Origin: an uncultured Flavobacteriaceae bacterium
GTDB taxonomy: Bacteria > Bacteroidota > Bacteroidia > Flavobacteriales > Flavobacteriaceae
Reading direction: 5' to 3'
Assembly: GCA_947497245.1 (NCBI GenBank)
Contig: CANMFO010000001.1
Coordinates: 558,001 to 622,000 of the forward strand
DNA length: 64,000 nt
The position numbers were made by a program, and so were the translations under genes. The notes beneath the pieces are model-generated. The model was not told where the DNA came from, searched no databases, and saw nothing but the letters and a program-made list of their open reading frames with translations. This document shows positions 9,565 through 20,771 of this stretch, one piece after another. How positions within the stretch are numbered: the first letter of the stretch is position 1; every line of letters begins with the position of its first letter.

Positions 9565-10869
9565 TTGCCCTTGAGAACAACGGTATCTTTTGAACTTGCC
9601 CATGTCGAAAAATTCAAGGACCGGCTTTTGGAATGGTCCGGGCAGTTTACCGAGGTGCTTTGGCTGGACAGTAACGCCCATATCGACGCCTACGGTTCTT
9701 TCGAAGCGATTTTGGCGGTAGATGCCCTTACCATGCTCCAAACGGACGCCCAGGACGCCTTTGATGATCTAAAGGCCTATCAAGCCAGCACCAGGGATTG
9801 GATTTTTGGGTATCTCTCCTACGACCTGAAGAATGATGTGGAAAAGCTGAAGTCCCAGAACCCGGATGGCCTCGGCTTTCCCGACCTGTATTTCTTTCAA
9901 CCTAAAAAAATGATGCGCATTCGTGGGGATCGGATTGATTTTTTGTACCTGAAGATGGTAGAAGACGAGATAGAATCCGACTTCAAGGCCATTTCGGAGC
10001 AGCCAATTCCAGAAAAGGGGCATGCCGCAACACGCAGTGATATCCGCATTAAAATGGGGATTTTTAAAGATGAATACTTCAGCCGAATCGCCAGGATGTT
10101 GGAGCATATCCACCGGGGCGACATCTATGAGGCCAATTTTTGCCAGGAGTTCTATGCGGAAGGAACAAGGATCAACGCCTTGAGGACCTATGAAAAACTG
10201 AACGCGATATCCAAGGCCCCTTTTGCCTGCTTTTTAAGGTCGGGTGATCGGTATATGCTATCTGCCTCTCCGGAGCGTTACTTAAAACGGATGGGGACAA
10301 AGGTCATTTCCCAGCCGATCAAGGGTACCGCAAGGCGTTCCAGAGACCCAAAAACGGACACCAGATTGGCAAATACCCTGAAGATGGACGAGAAGGAACG
10401 CGCTGAAAATATAATGATCGTCGACCTGGTAAGGAACGATCTGTCCAAAAGTGCCCTAAAGGGAAGCGTGAAAGTAGAGGAGCTATGCGCCGTATATTCC
10501 TTTGAACAGGTGCACCAGATGATTTCGACCGTCAGTGCGGAGGTGCCATCGGACCAATGTCCCGTGGAACTGCTCAGGGAAAGCTTTCCCATGGGCAGTA
10601 TGACCGGCGCGCCCAAAGTCTCTGCCATGAAGATAATCGAAGGGCTCGAATCTTTTAAACGTGGATTGTACAGCGGCGGTGTAGGCTACTTCTCGCCCCA
10701 AGGGGATTTCGATTTTAATGTGGTCATTCGCAGTATTCTGTACAATGCCGATGCAAAATATGTTTCGTTTTCGGTGGGAAGCGCGATAACGGCCAAGGCA
10801 TCCCCGGAAAAAGAGTACCAGGAGTGCCTGCTAAAGGCCAAGGCCATGCGTAAAGTGCTGGAGGGGTAA
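9565..10869 (+). CDS. pabB: Chorismate-binding enzyme, aminodeoxychorismate synthase component I
   Basis: 434 aa; IYEANFCQEFYAEG, SASPERYLKR, QPIKGTARRS, DEKERAENIMIVDLVRNDLS, GSMTGAPKVSAMKIIEGLE. Confidence 0.9.
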   Translation: MPLRTTVSFELAHVEKFKDRLLEWSGQFTEVLWLDSNAHIDAYGSFEAILAVDALTMLQTDAQDAFDDLKAYQASTRDWIFGYLSYDLKNDVEKLKSQNPDGLGFPDLYFFQPKKMMRIRGDRIDFLYLKMVEDEIESDFKAISEQPIPEKGHAATRSDIRIKMGIFKDEYFSRIARMLEHIHRGDIYEANFCQEFYAEGTRINALRTYEKLNAISKAPFACFLRSGDRYMLSASPERYLKRMGTKVISQPIKGTARRSRDPKTDTRLANTLKMDEKERAENIMIVDLVRNDLSKSALKGSVKVEELCAVYSFEQVHQMISTVSAEVPSDQCPVELLRESFPMGSMTGAPKVSAMKIIEGLESFKRGLYSGGVGYFSPQGDFDFNVVIRSILYNADAKYVSFSVGSAITAKASPEKEYQECLLKAKAMRKVLEG

Positions 10870-10900
10870 CGGACCAAAGCCAACTAAAGATCAATTGCCA

Positions 10901-11746
10901 ATGCAGTCACAGGAATTCCAATTCGAAGCTTTCAACGTCCACCTGTTCGGTTGTGGTGTTAGACCGGAACACGTAAAAGGAGTGGTCGTATTGGTGCACG
11001 GTTTTGGGGAGCACTCCGGCAGATATTCGAAAAAGGTGGTCCCTATGTTGCTGGATTGTGGATTGGCCGTAGTGATGTACGACAACATTGGTCATGGAAA
11101 ATCTGGAGGGAAACGCGGACATTGCCCGAGTTATGAAGCGCTTTTGGATATTTTGGGAACGGTAATCGATAAGGCCCAAGGTCTGTTTCCCAACATCCCC
11201 CTGTTTTTGTACGGACATAGTATGGGCGGAAATTTGGTACTCAACTTCGCCTTGAGGCGAAATAGGCCCCTGGGAGGGATAATCGCTACCAGTCCGTACC
11301 TTCGACTGTCCTTTCAGCCTCCCAGATGGAAGATGGTCCTGGGAAAATTGCTGTTGCACCTTCTGCCGTCTTTGACCTTGCCAAGCGGATTGGACCCGAA
11401 AGGCATTTCACGGATTCCAGAGGAGGTCAGGGCGTATCAAACGGACCCCTTGGTGCACGACCGAGTAAGTCCGATGTTTTCCTTTCCGGTAATGAAGGCA
11501 GGGGAGTGGGCCATTGTGAATGCCCCGCAATTGAACGTGGATACCCTGTTGCTTCACGGGACCGGAGATCCCATTATTGATTTTCAGGGTACCCAGGAAT
11601 TCTATGACCGCTCAAAAAACACCCACTTGGAACTGTTCGAGGGCGCATATCACGAACTGCATCACGACCTGTGCCGAGATGAGGTGTTGTCCTTGATCGC
11701 CTCTTGGCTGGACCGTAAAGCCCAAGGGCAAATTGCAGGACCTTGA
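10901..11746 (+). CDS. Alpha/beta hydrolase (monoacylglycerol lipase-like)
   Basis: VVLVHGFGEHSGRY, GHSMGG nucleophile elbow, late LLHGTGDPIIDF and AYHELHHD. Confidence 0.88.
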   Translation: MQSQEFQFEAFNVHLFGCGVRPEHVKGVVVLVHGFGEHSGRYSKKVVPMLLDCGLAVVMYDNIGHGKSGGKRGHCPSYEALLDILGTVIDKAQGLFPNIPLFLYGHSMGGNLVLNFALRRNRPLGGIIATSPYLRLSFQPPRWKMVLGKLLLHLLPSLTLPSGLDPKGISRIPEEVRAYQTDPLVHDRVSPMFSFPVMKAGEWAIVNAPQLNVDTLLLHGTGDPIIDFQGTQEFYDRSKNTHLELFEGAYHELHHDLCRDEVLSLIASWLDRKAQGQIAGP

Positions 11747-11891
11747 CCCAGGAATACCGGTCGGTACCAAAACCCAAAGGATGTGGTTTGCCACTTTCCA
11801 TGGCATGGTCCGCAGACGGGGTTCCCCATTTCCGTATTTGACCCCGGTGCTTTGTCGTTCATACCTCATATATCTTCCTTAACTTTGTGGG

Positions 11892-13199
11892 GTGCTCGAG
11901 CAATTTCAAAACCATATCGCAAACGAGTTTCCGCGCCTGCTAAAGGAACCCTTTTTATTGGCGTGCAGTGGAGGGGTGGACAGTGTGGCCCTAGTGCATC
12001 TTTGTGCCGGTTGCCACATGGATTTTGCCATCGCCCATTGTAACTTTCAATTGCGGGGCGAGGCCAGCGACGCGGACGAGCGCTTTGTTACGGACTTAGC
12101 AAGCCGATTCAATAAAAAATTATACATAAATAATTTTGATACAATTAATTGTGTTGACAAAAGTAAAGGATCACTTCAGATGGTTGCGAGGGCACTTCGC
12201 TACGATTGGTTCTCCAAGATAATGGAGGAGGAAAAGATTGGTACGTTGGTTACCGCCCACCATGCCGATGATGCCTTGGAGACCTTTATGATCAACCTGT
12301 CAAGGGGTACCGGTGCTGACGGACTTTCAGGAATCCCCTCAAAAACCAATAGGATTTCAAGACCGTTGCTGATCTTTTCACGGGAGCAGATCACGCAGTA
12401 TGCCAAAGCTGGGAAAATTTCATGGCGGGACGATGAAAGCAATTCAGATACCAAATACCTCCGGAACAAGATCAGGCACCAAATGGTGCCCTTGTTAAAA
12501 GAGCTACATCCAACTTTTTTGGAAAATTTCAAATTGACACAGCGCCATCTTTCCGATACTGTGGCCATTGTGGAAAATCATACTATACAACTCAAGGCCA
12601 GTCTTTTTGAACCTTGGGACGGCCTAATTCGGATCAATGTCCGTGATTTGATGCAATTACAGCCACAAAGGGCCTATTTGTACGCTCTTTTCAAAGGGTA
12701 CGGCTTTACCGCTTGGAGCGATGTTGTGTCGCTGTTAACAGCCCCTAGCGGTAAAGAGGTGCGGTCCAAGACCCATCGCTTGGTAAAGGATAGGGACCAT
12801 CTTTTGCTGGACGAACACCATCCTCCCAATCTTGGGGCCTATACTATTCGGGAAGACCAAAGGGGAATTGATCTCCCCGTCCATTTGACCATCGAAGCGG
12901 TGGACGGTATGGGCAAAACCTCGAATAATGTACTATATGTCGATAAAAAAACGTTAAAGTACCCACTGACGGTCAGGAAATGGAAAAAAGGCGACTATTT
13001 TCATCCCCTGGGAATGGGGGGCAAGAAAAAATTGTCGAAATATTTTAAGGATGAAAAAATCGATGTCATTTCCAAGGAAAGGCAGTGGTTGCTCTGTTCT
13101 GGGGACAAGATTGTTTGGGTAATTGGAAAGCGGGCCGATAGGCGGTTCAAAGTGTCGGACGAGACCGAACATGTATTGAAATTTACATTAAATAAATGA
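11892..13199 (+). CDS. tilS: tRNA(Ile)-lysidine synthase
   Basis: 435 aa; SGGVDSVAL PP-loop motif, HHADDALETFMINLSRGTG, C-terminal KYFKDEKIDVISKERQWLLCSGDKIVWVIGKRADRRFKV. Confidence 0.95.
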   Translation: MLEQFQNHIANEFPRLLKEPFLLACSGGVDSVALVHLCAGCHMDFAIAHCNFQLRGEASDADERFVTDLASRFNKKLYINNFDTINCVDKSKGSLQMVARALRYDWFSKIMEEEKIGTLVTAHHADDALETFMINLSRGTGADGLSGIPSKTNRISRPLLIFSREQITQYAKAGKISWRDDESNSDTKYLRNKIRHQMVPLLKELHPTFLENFKLTQRHLSDTVAIVENHTIQLKASLFEPWDGLIRINVRDLMQLQPQRAYLYALFKGYGFTAWSDVVSLLTAPSGKEVRSKTHRLVKDRDHLLLDEHHPPNLGAYTIREDQRGIDLPVHLTIEAVDGMGKTSNNVLYVDKKTLKYPLTVRKWKKGDYFHPLGMGGKKKLSKYFKDEKIDVISKERQWLLCSGDKIVWVIGKRADRRFKVSDETEHVLKFTLNK

Positions 13200-15193
13200 A
13201 ACAGATATCGCTATACATACTGCTGTTTTTTAATATGTTATCATTATTTTCTCAGGATGATGAGAACCCGGTTCTCTGGTCCCATGAGATCGATAGGATT
13301 TCCGAAACGGAATACAAGCTGGTCTTTAAGGGAACGATCTATGAGGGATGGCACGTATATTCCCAGTTCACGGCCGATGGAGGTTCCCTGCCCAGTGAAT
13401 TCACGTTCGATAAGGCGGGACAGGATTACGAGTTGATCGGAGGAACCGAAGAAAGTGAGACCATAACGGAATACAGTGATATCTTTGAAGTGGACGAGAC
13501 CTTCTTCAAAGGGCAAGCGGTCTTTACCCAGCACATCCGAATAGTAAACCCAAACTTAAGACAAATAGACGTAAATCTCTGGTATCAAGTATGTAAGGAG
13601 GTATGTATACCCGCTAGCATGGATTTCAACTTCGTCCTGGATGGGGGAGCGGTAGTACTGGAGGAAAGGACACTGGACGAGCGCAGTCTGGCTCTGGGTA
13701 GGGCACTTCGTCTGGAACTGAAGAACAAGGAATTGCTCCAAAAGGGGGACAATGGCACCCTGAACGACAGTTCGAGCGGTGTCTGGACTATTTTTGGTCT
13801 TGGTTTTCTGGGGGGGCTGATCGCTCTGTTGACCCCCTGTGTTTTCCCCATGATTCCCCTTACCGTATCCTTCTTTACGAAACAGTCCGAGAATAAACCA
13901 AAAGGTATGTTCAATGCGCTGTTGTACGGATTTTTTATCGTATTGATCTACTTTTTACTGAGTCTGCCATTTCATTTGTTCGATTCGGTGGATTCACAGA
14001 TTTTGAACACCATTGCCACGAATACCTGGCTGAACATTGCCTTCTTTGCGATCTTTGTATTTTTTGCGTTTTCCTTTTTTGGATATTACGAGCTCACCCT
14101 ACCCAGTTCGTGGGCCAACAAAATGGACAAGGCCTCGACACGGGCCGGTGGATTCATAGGAATCTTTTTTATGGCGGTGACCCTTGCCATAGTGTCCTTT
14201 TCCTGCACAGGTCCCATTTTGGGTGGATTGTTGGGCGGTACGGCTTTGGCGGAAGGGGATGTGGCCACCAACCTTTCGGCGGGCATGACCGGTTTTGGCG
14301 CGGCCCTTGCTCTGCCCTTTGCCCTGTTCGCCCTTTTTCCTGCCTGGTTGAATTCCCTTCCGAAATCCGGGGGGTGGATGACCACGGTTAAGGTGGTTCT
14401 TGGCTTTTTGGAGCTGGCTTTCGCTTTGAAGTTCCTTTCAAATGCGGATCTGGTAGGCCATTGGGGAATTCTGAAACGAGAGGTCTTTATAGCGCTATGG
14501 ATCGTACTGTTTGTTCTTTTGACGCTGTACCTGTTCGGTGTTTTCCGGTTTCCGCATGATGGGCCCAAACAAAAATTGTCCACTGTCCGAAAAGGGGTCG
14601 GACTGGCCAGCTTGGCCTTCGCGGTTTATCTGAGCCTTGGGATGGCGAAGGTAACCGATTTAAAGCTGTTGAGCGGACTTCCGCCGCCGGATTTCTACAG
14701 TGTTTTTGAGCAAGAAAGCGATTGCCCCCTGGGTATTGATTGTTATAAGGACTTTCAGGAGGGGGTCGCCCATGCCAGGGCGGTCAACAAACCCATTTTG
14801 CTGGATTTTACCGGTTGGGCCTGTGCCAATTGCCGGAAAATGGAGGAAAACGTGTGGAGCGATCCCGACATCTATCCGTTGATCAAAGAAGACTATGTGC
14901 TCATTTCCCTGTACGTGGACGATAGTGCCAAACTGCCCGAAGGCGAGCAATTTGATTATAAATTCGATACGGGGCGCGTAAAGACCATAGAAACCATAGG
15001 GCAGAAATGGGGAACGTTCCAGACCTTGAATTTTGGTGCAGCCTCGCAACCGTATTATGTGCTGTTGTCGCCCGATTTGGAACTTTTGAACACCGCGATC
15101 CAGAATTCGGATGCAGAGGCCTATGGGGTCTGGTTGCGGAAAGGCCTTAGCACGTACCGGCAATTGGTCCAGAACGACACTTCACTGCCCTAA
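13196..15193 (+). CDS. dsbD: Thiol:disulfide interchange protein DsbD-like
   Basis: 665 aa; LLTPCVFPMIPLTVSFF, SFSCTGPILGG, C-terminal thioredoxin fold DFTGWACANCRKMEENVW. ATGA overlap with tilS. Confidence 0.92.
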   Translation: MKQISLYILLFFNMLSLFSQDDENPVLWSHEIDRISETEYKLVFKGTIYEGWHVYSQFTADGGSLPSEFTFDKAGQDYELIGGTEESETITEYSDIFEVDETFFKGQAVFTQHIRIVNPNLRQIDVNLWYQVCKEVCIPASMDFNFVLDGGAVVLEERTLDERSLALGRALRLELKNKELLQKGDNGTLNDSSSGVWTIFGLGFLGGLIALLTPCVFPMIPLTVSFFTKQSENKPKGMFNALLYGFFIVLIYFLLSLPFHLFDSVDSQILNTIATNTWLNIAFFAIFVFFAFSFFGYYELTLPSSWANKMDKASTRAGGFIGIFFMAVTLAIVSFSCTGPILGGLLGGTALAEGDVATNLSAGMTGFGAALALPFALFALFPAWLNSLPKSGGWMTTVKVVLGFLELAFALKFLSNADLVGHWGILKREVFIALWIVLFVLLTLYLFGVFRFPHDGPKQKLSTVRKGVGLASLAFAVYLSLGMAKVTDLKLLSGLPPPDFYSVFEQESDCPLGIDCYKDFQEGVAHARAVNKPILLDFTGWACANCRKMEENVWSDPDIYPLIKEDYVLISLYVDDSAKLPEGEQFDYKFDTGRVKTIETIGQKWGTFQTLNFGAASQPYYVLLSPDLELLNTAIQNSDAEAYGVWLRKGLSTYRQLVQNDTSLP

Positions 15194-15269
15194 TTTTTTT
15201 GCTTTTTTGCGCTCTTATTTGGTTTCGCAATAGCTTTAAAAAACTTATCTTTCGTGGTAAACGAAAAGA

Positions 15270-17666
15270 ATGAAGCGTTTGAAGAGATTGGGGTGGGCCC
15301 TACTTGCCATAATTGGGGTATTGGCATTGGGTGTCGGTATATTCATATATGCCCATAGACCCGACTATGACGGGGAAAGGCAATTGGAGAAGCTGTCCGA
15401 TACGGTGAGCGTTTACTTCGACACCTATGGTATTCCACACATCTACGCGCAAAATGAACTGGATGCTTTTCGGAGTCTAGGCTATGTACATGCCCAGGAC
15501 CGGTTGTGGCAAATGGAACTTTTGCGTCGTATAGGCAAAGGGGGACTGTCGGAAGTCTTTGGAAAGGATTTGCTCCGTACGGATCGGTTCTTTCTCGCCC
15601 TAGGTATAGATGACGCTTCCATGCAGACGGTTTCCCATGTCGATGGAAACGATCCGGCCATACAGCTTTCCCAAGCCTATTTGGACGGGATCAATCAATT
15701 TATCGCAACCGGCCCGACACCCGTGGAGTTTTTACTCACCGGTCTGGAAAAGCAGGCTTTTGAGCTGAAGGACATCTACAATATTTTGGGATACATGGCC
15801 TTTAGTTTTGCACAGGCCCACAAGACCGATCCCCTGCTCACCGATATCAAGAACCGTTGGGGCGTGGACTATTTACAGGATTTGGAAATTGATGTGGACC
15901 CCAAAACCACGTGGATCCAGAACCATGATCCCAAAGCATCGGATTCGTTGCAAAATGGGGTAGCCCAGGTAATGAAATCCCTTCAGGATCTATCCATTCC
16001 CTTGTTTGAAGGCAGTAACAGTTGGGTCATTGCTCCGGAAAAGACGAAGAACGGAAAGGTAATCTTTGCCAACGATCCCCATATAGGCTTTTCCCAACCT
16101 TCGGTTTGGTACGAAGCCCATGTGATCACCCCGACTTACGAGAAATACGGATATCATTTGGCGGGTGTGCCCTTCCCGATATTGGGGCACGACCGGGAAT
16201 TGGCCTATGGTATGACGATGTTCGAAAACGATGATGTCGATTTTTACTACGAAGAACCCCATCCTACCGACAGCACCAAGTACCGCGCGGGCGATGGTTG
16301 GGCGTCCTATAAGACGGTTACAAAGACGATTAAGGTAAAAGATGCCCCTGAAGTGGATTTTGTTTACCGAAAGACGGACCGGGGCCCTATTTTGACCGGG
16401 ATTGCCGATCAGATCACCGAAGACAGGCCCATCTCCATGTGGTGGATCTACACCCAAAGGGAGAACAAGATCGTGGATGCGCTTTATGGGATGTCGCATG
16501 CAAGGGATATGAATGCGTTTCAAGGCGAACTGCGGAAAATCCATGCCCCCGGATTGAACATCATGTACGGCGATGCCGAGGGGAATGTGGCATGGTGGGC
16601 CACTGCCGGCTTGTACCGTATTCCGGACAGTGTACACACTAAGTTCGTGCAGGAGCGCGGATCGGGGATTTCCCCGGATAAGGAGTATCTCGATTTCTCG
16701 GAGAACCCACGGGCCATCAACCCTCCCTGGCACTACGTTTATTCGGCGAACAACCAGCCCGATTCCATTGCGGGAATGCTCTACCCCGGGTACTATTTAC
16801 CCGAAAACAGGGCCAGGCGAATTGTGGAGCTGCTCGAACCCAAGAATGATTGGGACCTGGAAGGGGTCGGACAAATGATAACGGATGCCACCTCGGCCAC
16901 AAATCCCGCGGTCATAAAGGACTGGTTGAAGATATTGGACCTCCGAAGGCTATCCCAAAAAGAACTGGGCGTTCTGGACGGCCTGAACGATTGGAAGGGG
17001 GATTATCCATTAGAGAGTGTGGATGCCACCATTTTTGCCCGTTGGCTGTACTTTTTTCTGGAACACACCTTTAAGGATGAACTTGGCGAGGATGCCTTTG
17101 AACAATTTTTGACGACCCATTTGCACAAGCGCGTAATCGCACCTATCTCAAAAAAACCGAATTCGGTATGGTGGGACGATGTCGCGACCAAGGACACCGT
17201 AGAATCCCAACAACAAATTGTCCAAAAGGCGTTGGGCAGTGCTTTGGCCTCTTTGGAGAAGGACCTTGGAACGGACAGTAGTGGATGGACCTGGGGCAGG
17301 GTACATCGCTTGGAGCACCAGCACCCCATGGGACAGGTGGAATTCTTACGCCCTTTCTTCAATGTGGGGCCCTTTCCCGTATCCGGTACCCGGGAGGTCA
17401 TCAACAATATGTTCTTTGGATATGATGGCGATGGCCTTTACGATGTGGGCTCCGGCCCTTCGACCAGACGGATCATCGACTTTTCGGATGTGGAAAACAG
17501 CATGGGCATTCTTCCCACGGGACAGTCGGGGAACTTGTTCAGTCCACATTATGACGACCAAGCGGAAATGTTCGTAAACGGAGCGTTTCGGAAGATGATG
17601 ATGAACAAGGAAGAGATCCAAAGTACATCAAGAAATGTGCTGGACCTGGTTCCAGGGAACGATTGA
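15270..17666 (+). CDS. Penicillin acylase family protein (Ntn hydrolase)
   Basis: 798 aa; GIPHIYAQNELDAFRSLGYVHAQDRLWQMEL, EGSNSWVIAPEKTKNGKVIFANDPHIG. Confidence 0.92.
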   Translation: MKRLKRLGWALLAIIGVLALGVGIFIYAHRPDYDGERQLEKLSDTVSVYFDTYGIPHIYAQNELDAFRSLGYVHAQDRLWQMELLRRIGKGGLSEVFGKDLLRTDRFFLALGIDDASMQTVSHVDGNDPAIQLSQAYLDGINQFIATGPTPVEFLLTGLEKQAFELKDIYNILGYMAFSFAQAHKTDPLLTDIKNRWGVDYLQDLEIDVDPKTTWIQNHDPKASDSLQNGVAQVMKSLQDLSIPLFEGSNSWVIAPEKTKNGKVIFANDPHIGFSQPSVWYEAHVITPTYEKYGYHLAGVPFPILGHDRELAYGMTMFENDDVDFYYEEPHPTDSTKYRAGDGWASYKTVTKTIKVKDAPEVDFVYRKTDRGPILTGIADQITEDRPISMWWIYTQRENKIVDALYGMSHARDMNAFQGELRKIHAPGLNIMYGDAEGNVAWWATAGLYRIPDSVHTKFVQERGSGISPDKEYLDFSENPRAINPPWHYVYSANNQPDSIAGMLYPGYYLPENRARRIVELLEPKNDWDLEGVGQMITDATSATNPAVIKDWLKILDLRRLSQKELGVLDGLNDWKGDYPLESVDATIFARWLYFFLEHTFKDELGEDAFEQFLTTHLHKRVIAPISKKPNSVWWDDVATKDTVESQQQIVQKALGSALASLEKDLGTDSSGWTWGRVHRLEHQHPMGQVEFLRPFFNVGPFPVSGTREVINNMFFGYDGDGLYDVGSGPSTRRIIDFSDVENSMGILPTGQSGNLFSPHYDDQAEMFVNGAFRKMMMNKEEIQSTSRNVLDLVPGND

Positions 17667-17840
17667 ACCACTCCCTTGTCCTTTTGACCCAGTGCACCCT
17701 CCGCCCGAAGCGAATGACTTTGCACCACAAAACCCTTCCGGTGTATTAAATCCCGTACTGCAAGCTTTATGCGGCGAACACCACTATCTTGACTTCCCTG
17801 ACTTTCAGGTATTAGCGATATTTCTTCGAAGCACGGAACT

Positions 17841-18740
17841 ATGCTGACAAAGGTTTTCGGAAGTGCTGTTTTTGGAGTGGAGGCCACTACGATCACGGTT
17901 GAGGTTAATGTGGATATTGGTGTCGGGTACCATTTAGTGGGTCTGCCCGATAATGCCATAAAGGAGAGCAATTACCGTATCGCGGCGGCGCTCTTGAACA
18001 ATGGGTACCGGATTCCGGGCAAAAAGATCACCCTGAACCTGGCCCCTGCGGACCTTCGGAAAGAAGGATCGGCCTATGACCTTACCCTGGCCGTGGGAAT
18101 CCTGACCGCTTCGGGACAGATACAATCCCAAAATTTGGAAAACTATGTCATTATGGGCGAACTTTCCCTTGATGGTGGCCTTCAACCGATCAAAGGCGCC
18201 CTGCCCATTGCCATCAAAGCCCAGGAAGAGGGGTTTAAGGGGTTCATACTTCCCAAGCAGAATGCAAAGGAAGCTGCAATCGTGGCCGGACTTGAGGTAT
18301 ACGGGGTGGAGAACATTGCCGAGGTCATTGCCTTTTTTGATAAGGACGAACCCATGCCCCGGACCGTAGTGGATATCCAAGAGGAGTTTTACAAAAACCT
18401 GGATTTACCCGAGTTCGACTTTTCAGACGTCAGGGGGCAGGAAGGCATCAAAAGGTGCATGGAAATCGCTGCGGCCGGAGGGCACAATATCATCCTAATC
18501 GGCCCCCCGGGATCGGGGAAGACGATGTTGGCCAAGCGACTGCCTTCCATCCTGCCCCCAATGACCTTGAACGAGGCCCTGGAGACCACCAAGATCCACA
18601 GCGTGGTGGGCAAGATCAAGAACACGGGCCTCATGAACCAAAGGCCGTTTAGAAGTCCGCACCACACCATCAGTGATGTGGCCCTGGTCGGCGGGGGCAC
18701 CTACCCGCAACCCGGGGAGATTTCAATAAGTATAATTTAG
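17841..18740 (+). pseudogene. comM: comM/yifB 5' portion (Mg chelatase-like AAA+), truncated by element insertion
   Basis: MLTKVFGSAVFGVEATTITVEVNVDIGVGYHLVGLPDNAIKES and Walker A GPPGSGKTMLAKRLPS; homology stops at GEIS then five element-encoded codons and a stop. Remainder of the gene is at 29984-30637. Confidence 0.93.
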
Positions 18741-18744
18741 GGTA
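18723..18744 (+). other. attL: TCA crossover bases plus element arm ATTTAGGGTA (18735-18744)
   Basis: gagatt|TCA|ataagtataATTTAGGGTA; the arm is the reverse complement of TACCCTAAAT at the right end. Confidence 0.75.
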
Positions 18745-18786
18745 AGTCTTTGTTTTCTGCCTATATTTGTTCGTAAACACTTAATT

Positions 18787-20595
18787 ATGAGCAAGCGATG
18801 TGCAATTTATCTGCGAGTTTCAACCGATATTCAAGACTATAAACGCCAAAAAAATGAATTGAAAACATTCGCAAAAGCATACGGCTACACTTTAAATGAT
18901 TCTGATATCTATAAAGATAAATTAAGTGGTTTTAAAAAGATAGATGAAAGGGAAGGTTTATCCGAATTGATGGGAAAGGTATGGAACAATGAATTCGATG
19001 TCGTGCTAACATGGGAGATATCTAGGTTATCACGCGACCAGATTGAAATTTTACAATTAGCAAAAGAATTCCAGAAGCATAAAGTAAATCTATATTTCAA
19101 GCAAAATAGTTTATGGTTGTTGAATAAAAATCTTGAAGTATCCAGTAGTGTCAGATTGATAATGTCTGTACTAAGTTTCACGGCAGAAGATGAAGCGGAA
19201 AGAATCAAGGAAAGACTGCTTTCAGGGAAACGTCAGTATGTACGAGAAGGTAAATACAACGGTGGTAAAATCACGTTTGGCTATACCATTAAGAAGTTTG
19301 GAAAAACTGATGAACCATCAGATAAGAAATTTATTATCGATACCAAGAAAATAGATGGGTTAGATGTATCCAAATCTGATATTGTACGGGAGGTATTCGA
19401 TTTGTACGAAAGTGGATTGACGGCATCAAAGGTAGCCTTGCATTGTAAATCCAAAGGATATCCAAAACACGTAACATCACAACATACCATAGCTAGATTA
19501 CTTCGAAATACAAGTTACATCGGATACAAGGAAACTAAACTAGGTACAAGGCCAGTACCATCGATAATAGAAGAAGCACAATTTGTAACGGTTGGCAAGT
19601 TATTGGATACCAACAAGACGAAAGCAGATAAGGGAAGGAAACACACCTATTTGCTCCGTAAAGTGCTTAAATGTACTTACTGCGATAAATTGTACATAGG
19701 TAAACAAACTGATGATACATACCAATGTTCCTTGAACCATCAAACCAACAAGTTCCTTCACGGCACAAAATGTAAAGGAAGTAACATATCAGTAAGTAAT
19801 GTAGATGGTGTAATATGGGAACGTGTAAAAGATGTATGGGTACACAAGAAAATGCATGGCTTCGATAATATCTTCGCAGTTTCAAATGTTGAAAAGGAAG
19901 AAGCTGAAAAGGAAATCAAACGATATGAAAATCTTTTAGTCCCATTAGATGACCAACGAAAAAGAATCAATAGGATTTTTGAAACTGGCGGTTATAAGGA
20001 ATCCGAATATGATGATAAGTTGGGCAAGGTTAAAAGGGATGAACATAATATCAAATCAAAGATTAAAGAACTACAAGTAAAGATACGTTCCAATGAAAAG
20101 GCTAGGAAAAGAGCTAATTCAGTATTCAGTAGGCAACAGGATATCGAATCAATCACTAACAGAAAAGAAATGAAATCAAGGATTTCAAGTCTAATCAAGC
20201 ATATCACATTTAGTAAAGTAGGATTATTCAAAACAATATTGTTTGTACGATATCAGGATGGGAAAACTGAAACTATACTTTATAATTCTGTATCAAAAAA
20301 GGGAAACAAATTCAAATTGATTGATTCAAAATTCGTATCCTATTATGATGAAGAAAAATGTTTCTATTTCTTGAAAGAAGAACATCATAAAGTGGCAAGT
20401 GCCAAGAACTTGATTGAATTCGCCAAAGAGAAATTAGCCACCAATCGTTTCGAATTACCCAATGCTTCCAATTCCATCAAATATGATTTCGATGAACTTC
20501 TAAAATTGGATGATATACCTAATATTTTGAGTACACACGAATACTCAAAGATTACCTATTTCAAGGATTTGAACAGAAAACGCTTCTCTAGATAA
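18787..20595 (+). CDS. Large serine recombinase (site-specific integrase)
   Basis: 602 aa; N-terminal resolvase domain (CAIYLRVSTDIQDYKRQKNELK, LTWEISRLSRDQ), recombinase domain, Cys-containing zinc-ribbon-like region (CTYCDKLYIGKQTDDTYQC), coiled coil. Confidence 0.95.
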   Translation: MSKRCAIYLRVSTDIQDYKRQKNELKTFAKAYGYTLNDSDIYKDKLSGFKKIDEREGLSELMGKVWNNEFDVVLTWEISRLSRDQIEILQLAKEFQKHKVNLYFKQNSLWLLNKNLEVSSSVRLIMSVLSFTAEDEAERIKERLLSGKRQYVREGKYNGGKITFGYTIKKFGKTDEPSDKKFIIDTKKIDGLDVSKSDIVREVFDLYESGLTASKVALHCKSKGYPKHVTSQHTIARLLRNTSYIGYKETKLGTRPVPSIIEEAQFVTVGKLLDTNKTKADKGRKHTYLLRKVLKCTYCDKLYIGKQTDDTYQCSLNHQTNKFLHGTKCKGSNISVSNVDGVIWERVKDVWVHKKMHGFDNIFAVSNVEKEEAEKEIKRYENLLVPLDDQRKRINRIFETGGYKESEYDDKLGKVKRDEHNIKSKIKELQVKIRSNEKARKRANSVFSRQQDIESITNRKEMKSRISSLIKHITFSKVGLFKTILFVRYQDGKTETILYNSVSKKGNKFKLIDSKFVSYYDEEKCFYFLKEEHHKVASAKNLIEFAKEKLATNRFELPNASNSIKYDFDELLKLDDIPNILSTHEYSKITYFKDLNRKRFSR

Positions 20596-20771
20596 AGAAG
20601 TTCATAGATTTAATTAACCAACCCCAACATTTTCACCGCAGACTAACAAACAAAAACCTCCATATTTCAGTATATGAAGGTATTTAACGGTGGTTAACTA
20701 CGGTATTAGTGTATCAAAATAAGGCAAAAACACCTATAAAGGCGTTCATTTGTCACTGCTGGAAATATTTT

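Noticed and set aside
15990-16733. 247-aa minus-strand ORF in the penicillin acylase gene
   Set aside because: Shadow ORF caused by GC-skewed codon usage on the opposite strand.
18749-18769. TTTG...TATATTTG promoter-like pair ahead of the serine recombinase
   Set aside because: The -7-like TATATTTG is good, but the TTTG is only 9 nt upstream, too close for a Bacteroidota -33 element.
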